NCBI RefSeq assembly: GCF_018140925.1
Contig: NZ_CP073315.1
Coordinates: forward strand, 310,001-374,000
DNA: 64,000 nucleotides
Direction: 5' to 3'
Source of the DNA: Psychrobacillus sp. INOP01
Lineage (GTDB): Bacteria; Bacillota; Bacilli; Bacillales_A; Planococcaceae
The stretch's first letter is position 1. Each line of letters begins with the position of its first letter. Shown here one piece after another: positions 1 through 10,057 of this stretch. Both the position numbers and the translations under genes were made by a program. The notes beneath the pieces were generated by a model. That model was not told the origin of the DNA. It saw nothing but the letters and a program-made list of their open reading frames with translations, and searched no databases.

Positions 1-651
1 GATAATTAGGATTTGTTTCCATCCCATTTTATGCTTTTTGGTAAAAAGCTTATTAAAAATGACTAAATCGCTAATCCCTACAAAAATATAAAGTGATGCA
101 CCAAATGCCCAATAAGAAGGAACGTGATTCACGTGCATCATGGAAATTTTTATATAGTCCCAATCCAATTTGGGGTTAACATAAAATTTTATTAATAAGA
201 AAAAAATTAAGGGCACAAATAAAACAAGTACAATTTCTGCCATATATAACATACTTCTAGATTTCATCAATACTCCAAATGAAATAACGAGTACGAACGC
301 AAATGTCGTAATAACGATCGACGTTTCAGGAGCGAAAAAAGTAATAATTAAAAATACATACGTAATTAGGGTAATGAGCCCGGCACAAAACCAACATAAA
401 AAAAGGTAAAACAGCACCGGATAGGCAAACCATTTTGGAGTATGTGCTTTCAACATTTCCGGCAAGTTTTTACCAGGAAAAGAATTAAATAATTTGACGA
501 TTATATATACGAGTATAGTTCCAATAATAACTGCAGCAATCATAGAAGGAATTGCCCCACTTTTGCTTTCAAATAAAAGAATTTTGGGAACGGAGGCAAT
601 GATATTGGAAAACATCGTGAGAAAAATAAAATAATAAAGAAAGCGACTCAT
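1..651 (-). CDS. GerAB-like spore germination permease (partial, C-terminus off the window)
   Basis: The leftward reading frame gives 217 codons without a stop and runs off the left edge, so only the N-terminal part is present. It starts MSRFLYYFIFLTMFSN and is almost wholly hydrophobic, with about six membrane segments. This is the pattern of the GerAB/GrkB amino-acid-permease-like subunit of spore germinant receptors (APC superfamily), which lies in the spore inner membrane. Its ATG overlaps the TGA of the GerA-type gene upstream (ATGA), so the two are translationally coupled. A GerAC-type lipoprotein would be expected further left. The family call rests on hydropathy and context more than on a signature motif. 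Confidence 0.8.
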   Translation of the reverse strand, partial: MSRFLYYFIFLTMFSNIIASVPKILLFESKSGAIPSMIAAVIIGTILVYIIVKLFNSFPGKNLPEMLKAHTPKWFAYPVLFYLFLCWFCAGLITLITYVFLIITFFAPETSIVITTFAFVLVISFGVLMKSRSMLYMAEIVLVLFVPLIFFLLIKFYVNPKLDWDYIKISMMHVNHVPSYWAFGASLYIFVGISDLVIFNKLFTKKHKMGWKQILII

Positions 652-2012
652 TCACTCTTCACCCCTTTTTCACTCCTTCTGCTTTTCCAATACATTTTTA
701 AATAGGGTTCTCCAAAACTTTCTTTATTGATCAAAAACATAAGAATTCCTAAAAAGCCCAGTATAAATCCAACCGTTCCAAAAAATGTCGTAAAAGCTAA
801 TAGAATATACCTGCAAAATCTAATTGAAAAACTCATCTCGTTGATAGGGATCACAAAACTAGAAATGGCTACTGCCGACACGATAATAATCATTATATTC
901 GAGGTCAATGCCGCCTCAGTAGCCGCAGTTCCTAGTATTAAACCACCAACAGTAGTAGCTGTGGCACTAATTGCTTTAGGTAGTCTAATACTCGCTTCCG
1001 TTAAAAGCTCCATAAATATGAGCATAAATACTACCTCTATAAAAGATGGGTAAGGCACTCCAATTCTACTGCCAGCAACAGTTAAAGCCAACTCTGTTCT
1101 AAAAATGTCTGGATTATAGGAAGTGATGGCAACGTACAAAGCTGGTAACACTAAACAGGTTATTAGTCCAAAATATCGAAGTACTAGCGTAAACGATGTA
1201 ATCCAAAATAAATGATAGTTATCTTCCATGGACACCATGAAATCAAAAAAGACGACCGGTGCAATTAATGCATGAGGACTTCCGTCAATCATCAATATAA
1301 CTTTACCTGCATCCAAGTTATAACAAATACGGTCGGGTCGTTCTGTCAACATTAAAGTCGGAAATAGCGTAAATCTCTTTCCATTTAAGTAAAGTTGGAG
1401 CTCACCTGCCGATTGAATAAGTGGTGCATCTAATTCTTTTAGTCTCTTCCGAATAGACTTTAATATATCTGGCTTTACTGTTTTCTCATCATAAATAATT
1501 GCCAAGTCGTTATGTGTTTTATCTTTTAACTCTACGATCTCAATTTTTAGGGAAGGCTCCTTATAACGATGCCGAATGATATTCAAATTGGTAAGAATGT
1601 CTTCACTTAAAGCTTGTTGGGGTCCATATACAGTAGGTTCCATAAGGGTTTGTTGCACTGAACTACTGTTTACTTTTTTCACATCTACCAGAAAAAATTG
1701 ATGTTGAACTGCTATTAATACACTTCCCTTTGTAAGTTCGAGTAGAATTTTTTCATTCGATTTAATCTCTATAATATCGGGCGATGATTGTATATAAGCT
1801 CCATAATGTTGTGCTGATTGCATTTCGAAAAATGGCTTGATAATAACATTTTGTAATTTATCTCCATCTACTGTCGTTTTTAAATAAAGGAGAAAAGCTG
1901 CTTCTTCTTCTATTTGTAAAGGTATCAGCATAACATCAAAAGAAGGATTCATCTGGCCCTTAAGTTCATCCATTAATCTAGGAGGATCCGATTTCTCTTT
2001 TATATTCGTCAT
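648..2012 (-). CDS. GerA-family spore germination protein (GerAA/GerBA type)
   Basis: A 454-residue A subunit of a germinant receptor. A hydrophilic N-terminal domain of about 260 residues is followed by four or five membrane helices and a short basic tail. Family hallmarks are visible: GPQQALSEDILTNL (the GP-x-EDLRTNL region), TERPDRICYNLDAGKV with LMIDGSP, and EASIRLPKAI near the penultimate helices. The start is placed at MTNIKEKSD because GGAGG lies seven to eight bases before it; a longer reading frame adds 21 residues without a ribosome binding site. Its stop overlaps the start of the GerAB-like permease. It should be made in the forespore, but I could not identify a convincing sigma-G promoter in the 160 bases upstream. 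Confidence 0.93.
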   Translation of the reverse strand: MTNIKEKSDPPRLMDELKGQMNPSFDVMLIPLQIEEEAAFLLYLKTTVDGDKLQNVIIKPFFEMQSAQHYGAYIQSSPDIIEIKSNEKILLELTKGSVLIAVQHQFFLVDVKKVNSSSVQQTLMEPTVYGPQQALSEDILTNLNIIRHRYKEPSLKIEIVELKDKTHNDLAIIYDEKTVKPDILKSIRKRLKELDAPLIQSAGELQLYLNGKRFTLFPTLMLTERPDRICYNLDAGKVILMIDGSPHALIAPVVFFDFMVSMEDNYHLFWITSFTLVLRYFGLITCLVLPALYVAITSYNPDIFRTELALTVAGSRIGVPYPSFIEVVFMLIFMELLTEASIRLPKAISATATTVGGLILGTAATEAALTSNIMIIIVSAVAISSFVIPINEMSFSIRFCRYILLAFTTFFGTVGFILGFLGILMFLINKESFGEPYLKMYWKSRRSEKGVKSE

Positions 2013-2174
2013 ATACAAACCTCCAGTAAAGAGAATCTTCGGTATGCATAGGTTAACCGAATGAACACTATTCAATCCTACTGGCAGGAAACTTTAATGA
2101 AAAAATTGCTATGGTTTACATATATATTCTGCGTTCAAAGTTACAATTTATTTTAGGCAAGGGAATGATAAATT

Positions 2175-2867
2175 TTGAGTGTATTAATTCTTGGGGGATT
2201 ACTATTTTTTAGTGTAAATTTAGGGGCAGGGATTGCTTGGTTAGTAGCTAAAATATTTCATCATTCCGACGAAGGTTTAGCTCTTTTATGCGGAGGATTC
2301 TTGGTAGGTCTACTAACACTTGATATAATTCCAGCGGCATTCCATTTATACAATTCAGCAGGTATCGCTCTTGGTATCCTTATGGGATATATGTTTATCC
2401 TACTAGTGAACAAATCACTACATTCCTCAAATCAATATAGACCATCTGTCTACTTGCTAACTATCGCCCTTTTCATACATACCATTCCATTAAGTTTAAC
2501 TATTGGAAACATGCTTGGAGATCCTTCTTTCACAGTCTCCATAACAACCTCCACCATTTTGCACCATATCCCCGAAGGGTTTGCCATCACATCAATATTT
2601 ATCGCACAAGGACAAAAGATGATAGGTTTACTCCTTTGTTTTATTGGTTTATCTATCTGCTTTAGTTTTTTCATATGGATTGGCAATCATTTACATCTAA
2701 ACATGAAGGCACAAAGTGTGCTTTTAGGTGTCTCCATTGGTTTGATTGCTCTAACAAGTGTAAAAGAATTTATTTTACATAATATCCGATTGGTATCGAT
2801 CAGGACATCAGTAACGTTTGTCCTAACAGGGTATCTACTCAGTGTAGCTTTTCATTTGATGTCCTAA
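2175..2867 (+). CDS. ZIP-family metal transporter
   Basis: A 230-residue polytopic membrane protein with about seven or eight helices. The motif HHIPEGFAI in the middle matches the HxxPEG metal-binding helix of ZIP/ZupT transporters, and a partner histidine occurs in IHTIPLSLTIGN. ZIP proteins move Zn(II), Fe(II) or Mn(II) into the cytoplasm; the substrate cannot be read from sequence. The start is TTG, with only a weak purine-rich ribosome binding site. The gene stands alone between the divergent germination genes and a decayed intergenic stretch, and a hairpin with a T-run follows it. Confidence 0.82.
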   Translation: MSVLILGGLLFFSVNLGAGIAWLVAKIFHHSDEGLALLCGGFLVGLLTLDIIPAAFHLYNSAGIALGILMGYMFILLVNKSLHSSNQYRPSVYLLTIALFIHTIPLSLTIGNMLGDPSFTVSITTSTILHHIPEGFAITSIFIAQGQKMIGLLLCFIGLSICFSFFIWIGNHLHLNMKAQSVLLGVSIGLIALTSVKEFILHNIRLVSIRTSVTFVLTGYLLSVAFHLMS

Positions 2868-2945
2868 TTAAACAAGGAATCCTCTGTTTTCTTACTAGTA
2901 AATGCCTAAAAGAGAACAAATCGTAAGAATGTGCAACCAAACCAT

Positions 2946-2991
2946 AAAAAAAGGCAGAAGAAAAGGATGACTTTTCTACTGCTTTTTTGTT
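2946..2991. terminator. Intrinsic terminator after the ZIP gene
   Basis: The arms AGAAAAG and CTTTTCT, extended by GGCAG/CTGC with one mismatch, form a hairpin around GATGA. It is flanked by an A-run and a T-run, so it could stop transcription in both directions. Confidence 0.75.
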
Positions 2992-3026
2992 ATTCATGAA
3001 ATGCGTAATATTTAGGAGCGTACGTG

Positions 3027-3269
3027 CTATATAGGTCGACATTTTCGTAACATATAGGGCCATTCAGATGCTTTTTTAGCACCTAGTATAATATTTGTTT
3101 GATGAACCATGATTTCTTCCATATCAGCCAACGAATAAAGCGGATTCAATATAATTCCCTCTAATGTCTTGGTCGCAAAAATTTTCCTTTATGGAATTAA
3201 TGGCAACATGCTTTCACTTACAAGTGTCGCTTCTATAAATCCGTTTTGTTTCATATTTTGTATTGTCAT
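3027..3269 (-). pseudogene. Possible decayed reading frame in the 2868-3477 gap
   Basis: The 610-base gap between the ZIP gene and the S9 peptidase holds no intact gene. On the minus strand one frame reads 80 codons with a protein-like composition (MTIQNMKQNGFIEATL, then after one TAA at 3189-3191, LEGIILNPLYSLADMEEIM and HQTNIILGAKKASEW). A single in-frame stop in otherwise plausible coding sequence suggests a remnant. I do not recognise the family, and a chance open frame is not excluded. The remainder, 3270-3477, shows only AT-rich sequence and the probable promoter of the next gene. Confidence 0.3.
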
Positions 3270-3477
3270 AAAATCGCAACGCATTACCCTGTAGTGTTTA
3301 TTTCACCTAATAATATTTACCCTGGATGGATACTGGGAAAAAGAGTATTTATTTGAGATTGAATAAATACAATTATTTCGCCACTTATCTGATTATATTT
3401 AATATTTCGTCAAACACTCAAAACTAGCTTATTTTTATGATAAAATAAACGTATCTTAATAGAATTGGGGAGTTTAA

Positions 3478-5265
3478 ATGGTCAAATTTGATAAGCCTGA
3501 TGTGGAACAATTTTTTCAAACATTAACTGTAAATAATTTCACTGTAAGTCCTGATGAAAAACAGCTTGTAATTAGTTCAAACCTGAACGGTCACTTTAAT
3601 ATTTGGGGGATGGATTTGCCTAATCAGTTTCCATATCCTCTTACGTTTAATAATCAGAGTGTAGATTTTTTAACATACGCAAAAACTGGCGAGTTTATGG
3701 TTGCAGGATTTGATCAAGACGGGGATGAGAATACACAAATTTATGCTCTTTCTCCTCAGGGTGGAAAACTAGTCCCGCTCAGAAAAAATGAAGGAGAGCG
3801 CCATTTCTTCAATCACTTAACAAAAGATGGAAAACGTCTTTACTATTCGACTACCACAGGAAACGCAACCTATCTTAATAGTTATATATATGATATAGAA
3901 ACTGGCGAGGATAAACTTTTACTAGAAGGCAGTATTGCTCCTACCTCTATAGAAGCTGTCTCTCCAGAAGAAAAATCTTTTGTCTCAGGTAAACAATTTG
4001 GAAATACTTACTCTTTAGCCTATGTCCATATAGGTGATGAGACACTTTTAATGACTCCAGAAACGAAAGAACAGCATACAGTTTCAGACGGGCTTTATAT
4101 ATCAGAATCAGAAATCTACTTTTTAACTAACTATGATTCAGATTTGACCTATTTAGCTAAGTTCGACATAGAAGCGAAGGAATTTAAAAAAGTTTTAGAA
4201 ATCAATAAAGAGGATTTTTCTAGTATACATTTTTCTAAGAAAGGTAATTCCCTCTATTTAGTTGGATCGTACGGAGTAGAAGATCGCCTTTATGAATACC
4301 ATTTAAAAAGTGAAGAACTTAACGAAATCAAAACACCAACAAGTGTCGTAGAAAAAGTAATCGTCATGCCTACGGGTAATCTCTATGTCCAAGGCCGAAC
4401 ATCTACTAGACCAAATAATGTCTTTGTATCAAAAGATAATGGTGAATCATGGGAAGAGTTAACTCAATTCCGTGTACCAGGGGTTCCAGATGAAATGCTG
4501 GTAGAACCTACTATTTTAAATTACCCTTCTTTTGATGGTTTAGAAATTGAAGCACTACTTTTCAAAGCAAAAGAGGAATATTCCAATGGTCATGTCATTC
4601 TTTGGCCACATGGTGGTCCTCAATCCTTGGAGAGAAAATGGTTTCGCTCTATGTTCCAATTCTTGCTCAATAGAGGGTATTCCATTTTCGCTCCAAACTT
4701 CCGGGGATCTTCTAACTATGGCTTGGAGTTTATGAAATTAGTAGAAGGAGACTGGGGGCATGGGCCGCGACTAGATAATTTGGAAGGTTTGGAATGGCTG
4801 ATCAAAGAGGGGTATGCAGACAGAGATAAAATTCTACTCCTAGGGGGCAGCTATGGTGGCTATATGTCACTTTTACTACATGGACGTAATGCCGAATACT
4901 TTAAGGCAGTTGTAGATATATTTGGTCCTAGTAATCTATTTTCCTTTGTAGAATCTGTGCCAGAGTTTTGGAAACCTTTCATGATTCAATGGGTAGGTGA
5001 TCCAGTAAAAGATAAAGATAAATTTATAGAAGATTCTCCAATCACTTATTTAGACGGGATGACAAAACCTATGCTAGTTATTCAAGGGGCTAATGATCCT
5101 CGTGTTGTGCAAAAAGAATCTGACCAAATTGTCGCGGCATTAAAGGAAAAAGGAAGAGATGTTGAATATATTGTTCTACCAGATGAAGGTCATGGCTTTT
5201 CGAAAAAGCAAAATGAAATATACGTATATGGTAAAATGCTCGAATTCTTAGATCGATTCATCTAG
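3478..5265 (+). CDS. S9-family serine peptidase (acylaminoacyl-peptidase/prolyl oligopeptidase type)
   Basis: A 595-residue cytoplasmic protein with an N-terminal beta-propeller region (about residues 20-330) and a C-terminal alpha/beta-hydrolase domain. The catalytic triad is visible: Ser458 in GGSYGGYMS, Asp540 in GANDPRVV and His572 in [14 protein letters not shown] near residue 378 supplies the usual oxyanion region. S9C enzymes release N-acylated or unmodified residues from short peptides. The ATG is preceded by GGGGAG at good spacing, and a TATGATAAAAT-like -10 region lies about 30 bases upstream. There is no signal peptide. It is a single-gene unit closed by a strong terminator. Confidence 0.93.
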   Translation: MVKFDKPDVEQFFQTLTVNNFTVSPDEKQLVISSNLNGHFNIWGMDLPNQFPYPLTFNNQSVDFLTYAKTGEFMVAGFDQDGDENTQIYALSPQGGKLVPLRKNEGERHFFNHLTKDGKRLYYSTTTGNATYLNSYIYDIETGEDKLLLEGSIAPTSIEAVSPEEKSFVSGKQFGNTYSLAYVHIGDETLLMTPETKEQHTVSDGLYISESEIYFLTNYDSDLTYLAKFDIEAKEFKKVLEINKEDFSSIHFSKKGNSLYLVGSYGVEDRLYEYHLKSEELNEIKTPTSVVEKVIVMPTGNLYVQGRTSTRPNNVFVSKDNGESWEELTQFRVPGVPDEMLVEPTILNYPSFDGLEIEALLFKAKEEYSNGHVILWPHGGPQSLERKWFRSMFQFLLNRGYSIFAPNFRGSSNYGLEFMKLVEGDWGHGPRLDNLEGLEWLIKEGYADRDKILLLGGSYGGYMSLLLHGRNAEYFKAVVDIFGPSNLFSFVESVPEFWKPFMIQWVGDPVKDKDKFIEDSPITYLDGMTKPMLVIQGANDPRVVQKESDQIVAALKEKGRDVEYIVLPDEGHGFSKKQNEIYVYGKMLEFLDRFI

Positions 5266-5308
5266 AAAGAATATATTACTGAACAAAAGAATAAATAAAT
5301 TACAGTAA

Positions 5309-5358
5309 GAAACAATGCTTGATACCACTGGCGGCGAGGTATCAGGCATTGTTTTCTA
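5309..5358 (+). terminator. Intrinsic terminator after the S9 peptidase
   Basis: A 13-base arm AATGCTTGATACC pairs with GGTATCAGGCATT (one G-U pair), and GTTTTCT follows it. Confidence 0.9.
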
Positions 5359-5427
5359 ACTGCTTCTCTTCCCTTAAATATTCTAAAGTTTCATCTCATT
5401 CCAGATTAAATCTTCCCATAACCACGG

Positions 5428-5937
5428 TTATTGACCATCTGAAAGGATTTTGTCATTTTCTAAAATGCCTTCCATTTTAAAACCATATTTTTTATAGAGA
5501 TTTACCGCTTTTTCATTAGTCTCTAAAACATTCAACGTTACTTTATTAATTCCATTCGAATCCGCCCAATCAATAGATTCTTTTAATAGGTTTGTTCCAA
5601 TACTTAAACCCCAATAATCTTTTAGGACACAGACTCCGAACTCTACCTTATGGGCAAATCTTTTAAGGTCATTTCCTTCACATCTTGAAAACCCTACAAT
5701 ACGATCGTTATTAACAGCTACTAGAAAAAGATTGTTCATTTTGGCAGTATCTGTTTTTATTATCTCCTCAAAACCAGCTGTATCTATGTATGCTTCGCCT
5801 TTTTCCCTATCCAGATTTTGAGTTTCCCCATCAATCTGTAACCTTACTTCAGACAATTCTTTTGCATCTTTATTCATAGCTGGTCTTATAGAGTAGCAAA
5901 TCCCGTTCACATTATATTCTTTTTGACTGTTTTTCAT
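5428..5937 (-). CDS. GNAT-family N-acetyltransferase
   Basis: About 169 residues with a GNAT fold. The acetyl-CoA-binding region is the segment after VEFGVCVLKDYWGLSIGTNL (the Q/RxxGxG/A loop has degenerated to YWGLSIGT), followed by TLNVLETNEKAVNLYKKYGF, the classic motif B. The start is placed at MKNSQKEYN because GGAGGAGGGG lies just upstream; a longer frame adds 27 residues with no ribosome binding site. The substrate is unknown. It lies downstream of the terminator of the DinB-like gene and so probably has its own promoter. Confidence 0.85.
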   Translation of the reverse strand: MKNSQKEYNVNGICYSIRPAMNKDAKELSEVRLQIDGETQNLDREKGEAYIDTAGFEEIIKTDTAKMNNLFLVAVNNDRIVGFSRCEGNDLKRFAHKVEFGVCVLKDYWGLSIGTNLLKESIDWADSNGINKVTLNVLETNEKAVNLYKKYGFKMEGILENDKILSDGQ

Positions 5938-5989
5938 CTTTAACCCCTCCTCCATGTATTTTACAAGACCTATTTCCATCATGAATATA

Positions 5990-6028
5990 AAAAGATGTGC
6001 ACCAGGTATAATGCACATCCTTTTTTTA
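5990..6028 (-). terminator. Intrinsic terminator after the DinB-like gene
   Basis: GGATGTGCA and TGCACATC form an 8-base perfect stem followed on the minus strand by a T-run. It separates the DinB-like gene from the GNAT gene. Confidence 0.85.
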
Positions 6029-6121
6029 TAGTACTTACTACTGGGCCATGTTCATGTACCCAATCCTTCATCGTATGAGTCTGAATCAAATCAAAATGTT
6101 TTCTCACACAGCATAAAATAA

Positions 6122-6601
6122 TTAGCCTTGTCTCTCTTCTTTTGTTGGTCCCATTACACCAGGCACAGGCAGTCCTGCTTGGCGTAGAAGTACAGTCATT
6201 TGACCGCGGTGGTGTGTTTGATGGTCGATAAGTCCACGAAGCAAAGCTCCTCGAGTTGTTTCTCCTGCAAAGCTTTCAATCTTCTCAACCAATTTCTCAT
6301 CTGTAAGATTGCTTTCTGCTTCGCTCTTTACAGCTTCAACAATTTTTTTATAGGTTTCCACAATATCAATAACTTTAATTTGTTCTTTATTTCCCTCAAT
6401 TGCTGATTTAACATTTAATCCTACTAAACCTGCGAAAAAAGCTGGACTTGTTGCAATATGCCATCCAAGCCAGCCAAGAGTACTATGCCCTTCTACAATA
6501 GCTTGATCTAACTTATCATCTGATAGTGAATGGAGAACTCTAAGTGTCCCTTCTGATGCAACAGACCAATCTGCTATAAAATCATTTACCGTTCTATACA
6601 T
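6122..6601 (-). CDS. DinB-fold protein (YfiT/DinB superfamily)
   Basis: A 159-residue protein with the four-helix DinB/YfiT pattern: an aromatic-rich helix with GWLGWHIATS (first metal-ligand histidine) and HQTHHRGQMTVLLRQAG near the C-terminus (the HxxxHRGQ ligands). These proteins bind a divalent metal and several act as thiol-dependent S-transferases; the substrate here is unknown. Cytoplasmic. A GGAG ribosome binding site precedes the ATG, and a terminator follows. It diverges from a rightward membrane-protein gene across about 160 bases. Confidence 0.85.
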   Translation of the reverse strand: MYRTVNDFIADWSVASEGTLRVLHSLSDDKLDQAIVEGHSTLGWLGWHIATSPAFFAGLVGLNVKSAIEGNKEQIKVIDIVETYKKIVEAVKSEAESNLTDEKLVEKIESFAGETTRGALLRGLIDHQTHHRGQMTVLLRQAGLPVPGVMGPTKEERQG

Positions 6602-6764
6602 TTATACCGACTCCATTTCGTTAATATTATCTTTATCATTGTAATTATTATCCCTGTAATATTCAACTTTAGTATTCCCACACTATAAGAATATATAAGA
6701 CATATTTTACTTTCAAGTATGCATAGATTAGTAGATATGTTCCAATTACGAAAGGAGATTTACT

Positions 6765-7367
6765 TTGGAGGATGATACGCAGAAAAACACTTATCAACGA
6801 TGGTGGTTTATTTTGTTAATCTTATTTTTTGGAATAATAATCATTGAAAATATAATTGATAATACAGAAGAAGTAGAAACTGTTAAAGTGGACATTTCCA
6901 CCTTACCATTTTATAACAAAATGGCAAAAGAAGAGCTAAAAGAAAAAATGGCACAGAGCCATAAAACTCCCGAAGTGGTTGCAGCGGAAATAATTATGAA
7001 GGATTTCGGAACAACGAACCTAGAGAAGGAAAATGCTGTTCTATCGTCTAGATTTGAAGGTGGTGTAGTCGAAACAATTGCACTGGAAGAAAATTTTAAG
7101 TCTGCAGAATCATTAAAACGATCTATATGGTACAGTACAGTAGACTTTATGAAGGCTATGAATTCTCAAGATGAGGTTATTCAAGCTACCTTGATAGTAC
7201 AAGCCCCACTCACAGATCATTACGGAAATGTGGAAAATGGAGATGTTATGGTAGTACTAATGAGCAAGGAAACGTTAAATAAAATAAACTTTAACAACTT
7301 TAATGCAGAAAATATCTCAGCCGTGGCAGATAGCTACTGGGAGCATCCTGCTTTATCAGCTGAGTAA
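6765..7367 (+). CDS. Membrane-anchored hypothetical protein
   Basis: A 200-residue protein starting with TTG after an excellent GAAAGGAGAT ribosome binding site. One hydrophobic helix at residues 13-30 (WWFILLILFFGIIIIENII) is followed by a charged, mostly hydrophilic domain with no cysteine pair and no recognisable catalytic motif. The topology suggests a single-pass anchor with an external domain. I do not recognise the family. It ends about 20 bases before a bidirectional terminator. Confidence 0.75.
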   Translation: MEDDTQKNTYQRWWFILLILFFGIIIIENIIDNTEEVETVKVDISTLPFYNKMAKEELKEKMAQSHKTPEVVAAEIIMKDFGTTNLEKENAVLSSRFEGGVVETIALEENFKSAESLKRSIWYSTVDFMKAMNSQDEVIQATLIVQAPLTDHYGNVENGDVMVVLMSKETLNKINFNNFNAENISAVADSYWEHPALSAE

Positions 7368-7384
7368 TTCGACATTTCCTTGGT

Positions 7385-7419
7385 ATAAACCCCCACTTCA
7401 AAATGAAATGGGGGTTTAT
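7385..7419. terminator. Bidirectional terminator between convergent genes
   Basis: ATAAACCCCCA and TGGGGGTTTAT form an 11-base stem between the membrane-anchored hypothetical gene and the convergent ABC1/UbiB gene. Confidence 0.9.
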
Positions 7420-7435
7420 GCCTTTCTATCTTAAG

Positions 7436-9460
7436 TTATCTATCACTTTTCATCAATCGTATAGCCTGTATAGATAATCGGACTAGTAGTACCGCACATA
7501 AAAATAATCCAACATATGCAGCTGTGTTCAAGTAGATAGCAAATTCTGCCTCTATAAATTGACCAATCGCTAATAATGCTACCGATATAATTCCAAATGT
7601 AATACCGACCATAAGTAAGATGAAACGAGAAAATAATTGTGTGACAAACATAGAATTACTCTTATCCGAAAATATATCATGGTGTAATGTTATTTTGCCA
7701 CTTTCCACACGCTGGATGAGATGATCCACTCGTCTTGGTATTTTACGGAGCGTTGGCAGCAGTAATGCAAATTCCTCTTCTAAACGTTCAAAGGTCTGCT
7801 TCGGTTCTTTAAATGGTTTTTTCCATAATGATGCCATATACTCTGTTGAATACTCTTTTGCTTCATTAAAAATATCAAAGTCTCTTTTTATCATGTGTAA
7901 TGTGCCGTCGAGTGTAACGATAGCTCTTAGCGCAATTCCTACGGATGGATAGAAAGATAAACCAAACTTATTAACCACTTCAAAAAACGCTTGAATCAGT
8001 TCCTCTGTTGGAATATGCGCAATATAAGAAGTTCTTAATAATAATTGCGCCATTGCATGTTCCAATTTCTCACGTTCAATATGATCTACATTCTCTACTA
8101 ATAGGGATAGTGCATCATATAAAATATCCGAATCATTATGTTGAATTCCCAATAAAAATAACTTCATCCCCTCCTGCTGAGGTTGCGCTAAGCGGCCAAC
8201 AGCTCCGAAGTCTAAGAAAATAGGAGTTCCATCAACATCGTCTATAAAGATATTGCCTGGATGTGGATCTGCATGGAATATTCCAGAATACAGTAACTGA
8301 TCAAAAAAAGAATATAGAACAGTCCTTGCAAACTGTTTTCTATCCACTCCAAGTGAACTGAAAAGTGTATCCCCATTTGCCACACTTTGTCCATGAACAT
8401 ATTCGAAAACGATCAGATGATCATTGCTGAGTTCTGAATATATATGAGGTATTTTCACTGTATATGAACTATCTTTTAAGGCAGTTGTCACTTGGAGTGC
8501 ATTTCGCATTTCAATCTCAAAATCAACTTCTTCTCTAAGATTTTCCGCAAAGCCAAGTGCAAGCTCACGAAACCCTAACTTTTCAGCCCATGTAGATTTA
8601 TCAGAGAACCATGTTGCGAAGTCTACTAATATATTTAAATCATCTCGCATCATATCTTTTATATCAGGTCGTAAAATTTTTACTACCACTTCTTTTTTGT
8701 TTGAGCGAAGAATTGCTTTATGTACTTGACCTATCGATGCCGAGGCAATAGGTGTTAGATCGAATTCAACGAACATATCCTCCATTTTATAGGGCAAGAA
8801 TGACTCCAAAATAGAATTTACTTGTTCATTAGTTAAAGGCTTTACATGCTGCTGAAGGGATTCTAATTCCTTTACGAAAGCAGCAGGCAATATATCCCCT
8901 CTTGTAGAAAGAACTTGACCGAACTTCACAAAAATACCACCAGATTGCTCCAATGTATCTTTGAACGCTTTTGCTAGTTCACGCTCACTTTCCTTGAATT
9001 TCGAATATTTAATCGTCCGAGAAATACCATTTTTCATCGCAATTTGGACAACCTGCCGTAATCGTCTCTGACCACGCCATTGATTTCGTAAGCGTATCAA
9101 TAATGATTTATTGCCAGATACTCTTTGCCCCTTTTCTCCAATGGCCATTGGATCAAATAATTCAAAGAAAAGGTAAAGCAACATTGATATTAACAGCATA
9201 CTTCCGACCCATATTATAGTACTGACATCCATATACGTATATACAAAGCTTTCCGATAAGAAATTCGTTCCACGTAAATAGGCGTACCAATAGACAAAGG
9301 AAGTAAAAAATACACTAATTACAACTGCCATAATACGTTTTACAAAGTTGATCTGCGACCCCATCAAACGGCCACTCACAAAAAAGATGAAGCTTGAGAT
9401 AACTAAAATTTGTACTAATATCTTTAAATAAATCAAAAATGGCACGCCCCTTTCATTCAC
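7436..9460 (-). CDS. ABC1/UbiB-family atypical kinase, membrane bound
   Basis: A 674-residue protein: three N-terminal membrane helices, a kinase-like core, and two C-terminal helices. Core motifs are visible: GGIFVKFGQVLSTRGDILP (the KxGQ motif diagnostic of UbiB), ASIGQVHKA (A-rich loop), VVVKILRP (lysine), FHADPHPGNIF and LDFGAVGRL (metal binding). UbiB proteins are ATPases/kinases linked to quinone or lipid metabolism. The N-terminal helix pair differs from the usual C-terminal-only anchor of Escherichia coli UbiB. The start is uncertain: AAAGGGG sits ten bases before an in-frame TTG at 9436, which may be the true start. Confidence 0.9.
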   Translation of the reverse strand: MNERGVPFLIYLKILVQILVISSFIFFVSGRLMGSQINFVKRIMAVVISVFFTSFVYWYAYLRGTNFLSESFVYTYMDVSTIIWVGSMLLISMLLYLFFELFDPMAIGEKGQRVSGNKSLLIRLRNQWRGQRRLRQVVQIAMKNGISRTIKYSKFKESERELAKAFKDTLEQSGGIFVKFGQVLSTRGDILPAAFVKELESLQQHVKPLTNEQVNSILESFLPYKMEDMFVEFDLTPIASASIGQVHKAILRSNKKEVVVKILRPDIKDMMRDDLNILVDFATWFSDKSTWAEKLGFRELALGFAENLREEVDFEIEMRNALQVTTALKDSSYTVKIPHIYSELSNDHLIVFEYVHGQSVANGDTLFSSLGVDRKQFARTVLYSFFDQLLYSGIFHADPHPGNIFIDDVDGTPIFLDFGAVGRLAQPQQEGMKLFLLGIQHNDSDILYDALSLLVENVDHIEREKLEHAMAQLLLRTSYIAHIPTEELIQAFFEVVNKFGLSFYPSVGIALRAIVTLDGTLHMIKRDFDIFNEAKEYSTEYMASLWKKPFKEPKQTFERLEEEFALLLPTLRKIPRRVDHLIQRVESGKITLHHDIFSDKSNSMFVTQLFSRFILLMVGITFGIISVALLAIGQFIEAEFAIYLNTAAYVGLFLCAVLLVRLSIQAIRLMKSDR

Positions 9461-9635
9461 CCTAAGACTATTCCCTTTCTTTCATTTTAATAATCTTCAG
9501 TTCCTTTCACAAATGAAAACCCCAAATGGACATAACTCTGGGATGAATGATAAGCAATTTTAATAAGCAATATAAACTCATGTAGAATTTTTTCTTGAGT
9601 TTTTTGTTGTAGACTTCTAAATGATAGAACTCACG

Positions 9636-9881
9636 CTACTCCTCTTGTATAAACTTTACCACATCGTACTGACAATTATTACAAACCATTAAATGTGGGC
9701 ATATCTGATCTTTCGCTGTGTTTGGATAACCATCCCCCATTTTCACAGTTTCTTCATCATTATAATGACCGTATGGGTCTAGAAAATCAGATACTTTTCC
9801 AGAGTCCTCCAACTGATAATTACAGTTTGGACAATTTATATTTAATACTTTTAACGAGTTACATAAAGGACACATTGCCAT
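9636..9881 (-). CDS. Small zinc-ribbon protein
   Basis: Eighty-one residues with CPLC and CPNC at the N-terminus and CPHL...CNNC at the C-terminus, so it can hold one or two structural zinc ions. AAAAGGAGAG lies seven bases before the ATG, which supports real translation. No further domain is visible and the role is unknown; a nucleic-acid or protein-binding role would be typical of such ribbons. Confidence 0.75.
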   Translation of the reverse strand: MAMCPLCNSLKVLNINCPNCNYQLEDSGKVSDFLDPYGHYNDEETVKMGDGYPNTAKDQICPHLMVCNNCQYDVVKFIQEE

Positions 9882-10057
9882 AAGTATCTCTCCTTTTTAC
9901 ATTCCCACTTAGTATCCATTTGTATATAGATATTATGCAGATAAGTTATAATGACAATAATTAAAGTAAAAGTAAGTAGAGCAAATTTGCAAGGACCTTG
10001 TTCACTAATGGGGGATCCCGATTGTAATTGTCATCCCTTCTTAGACCAACGCTGCCG

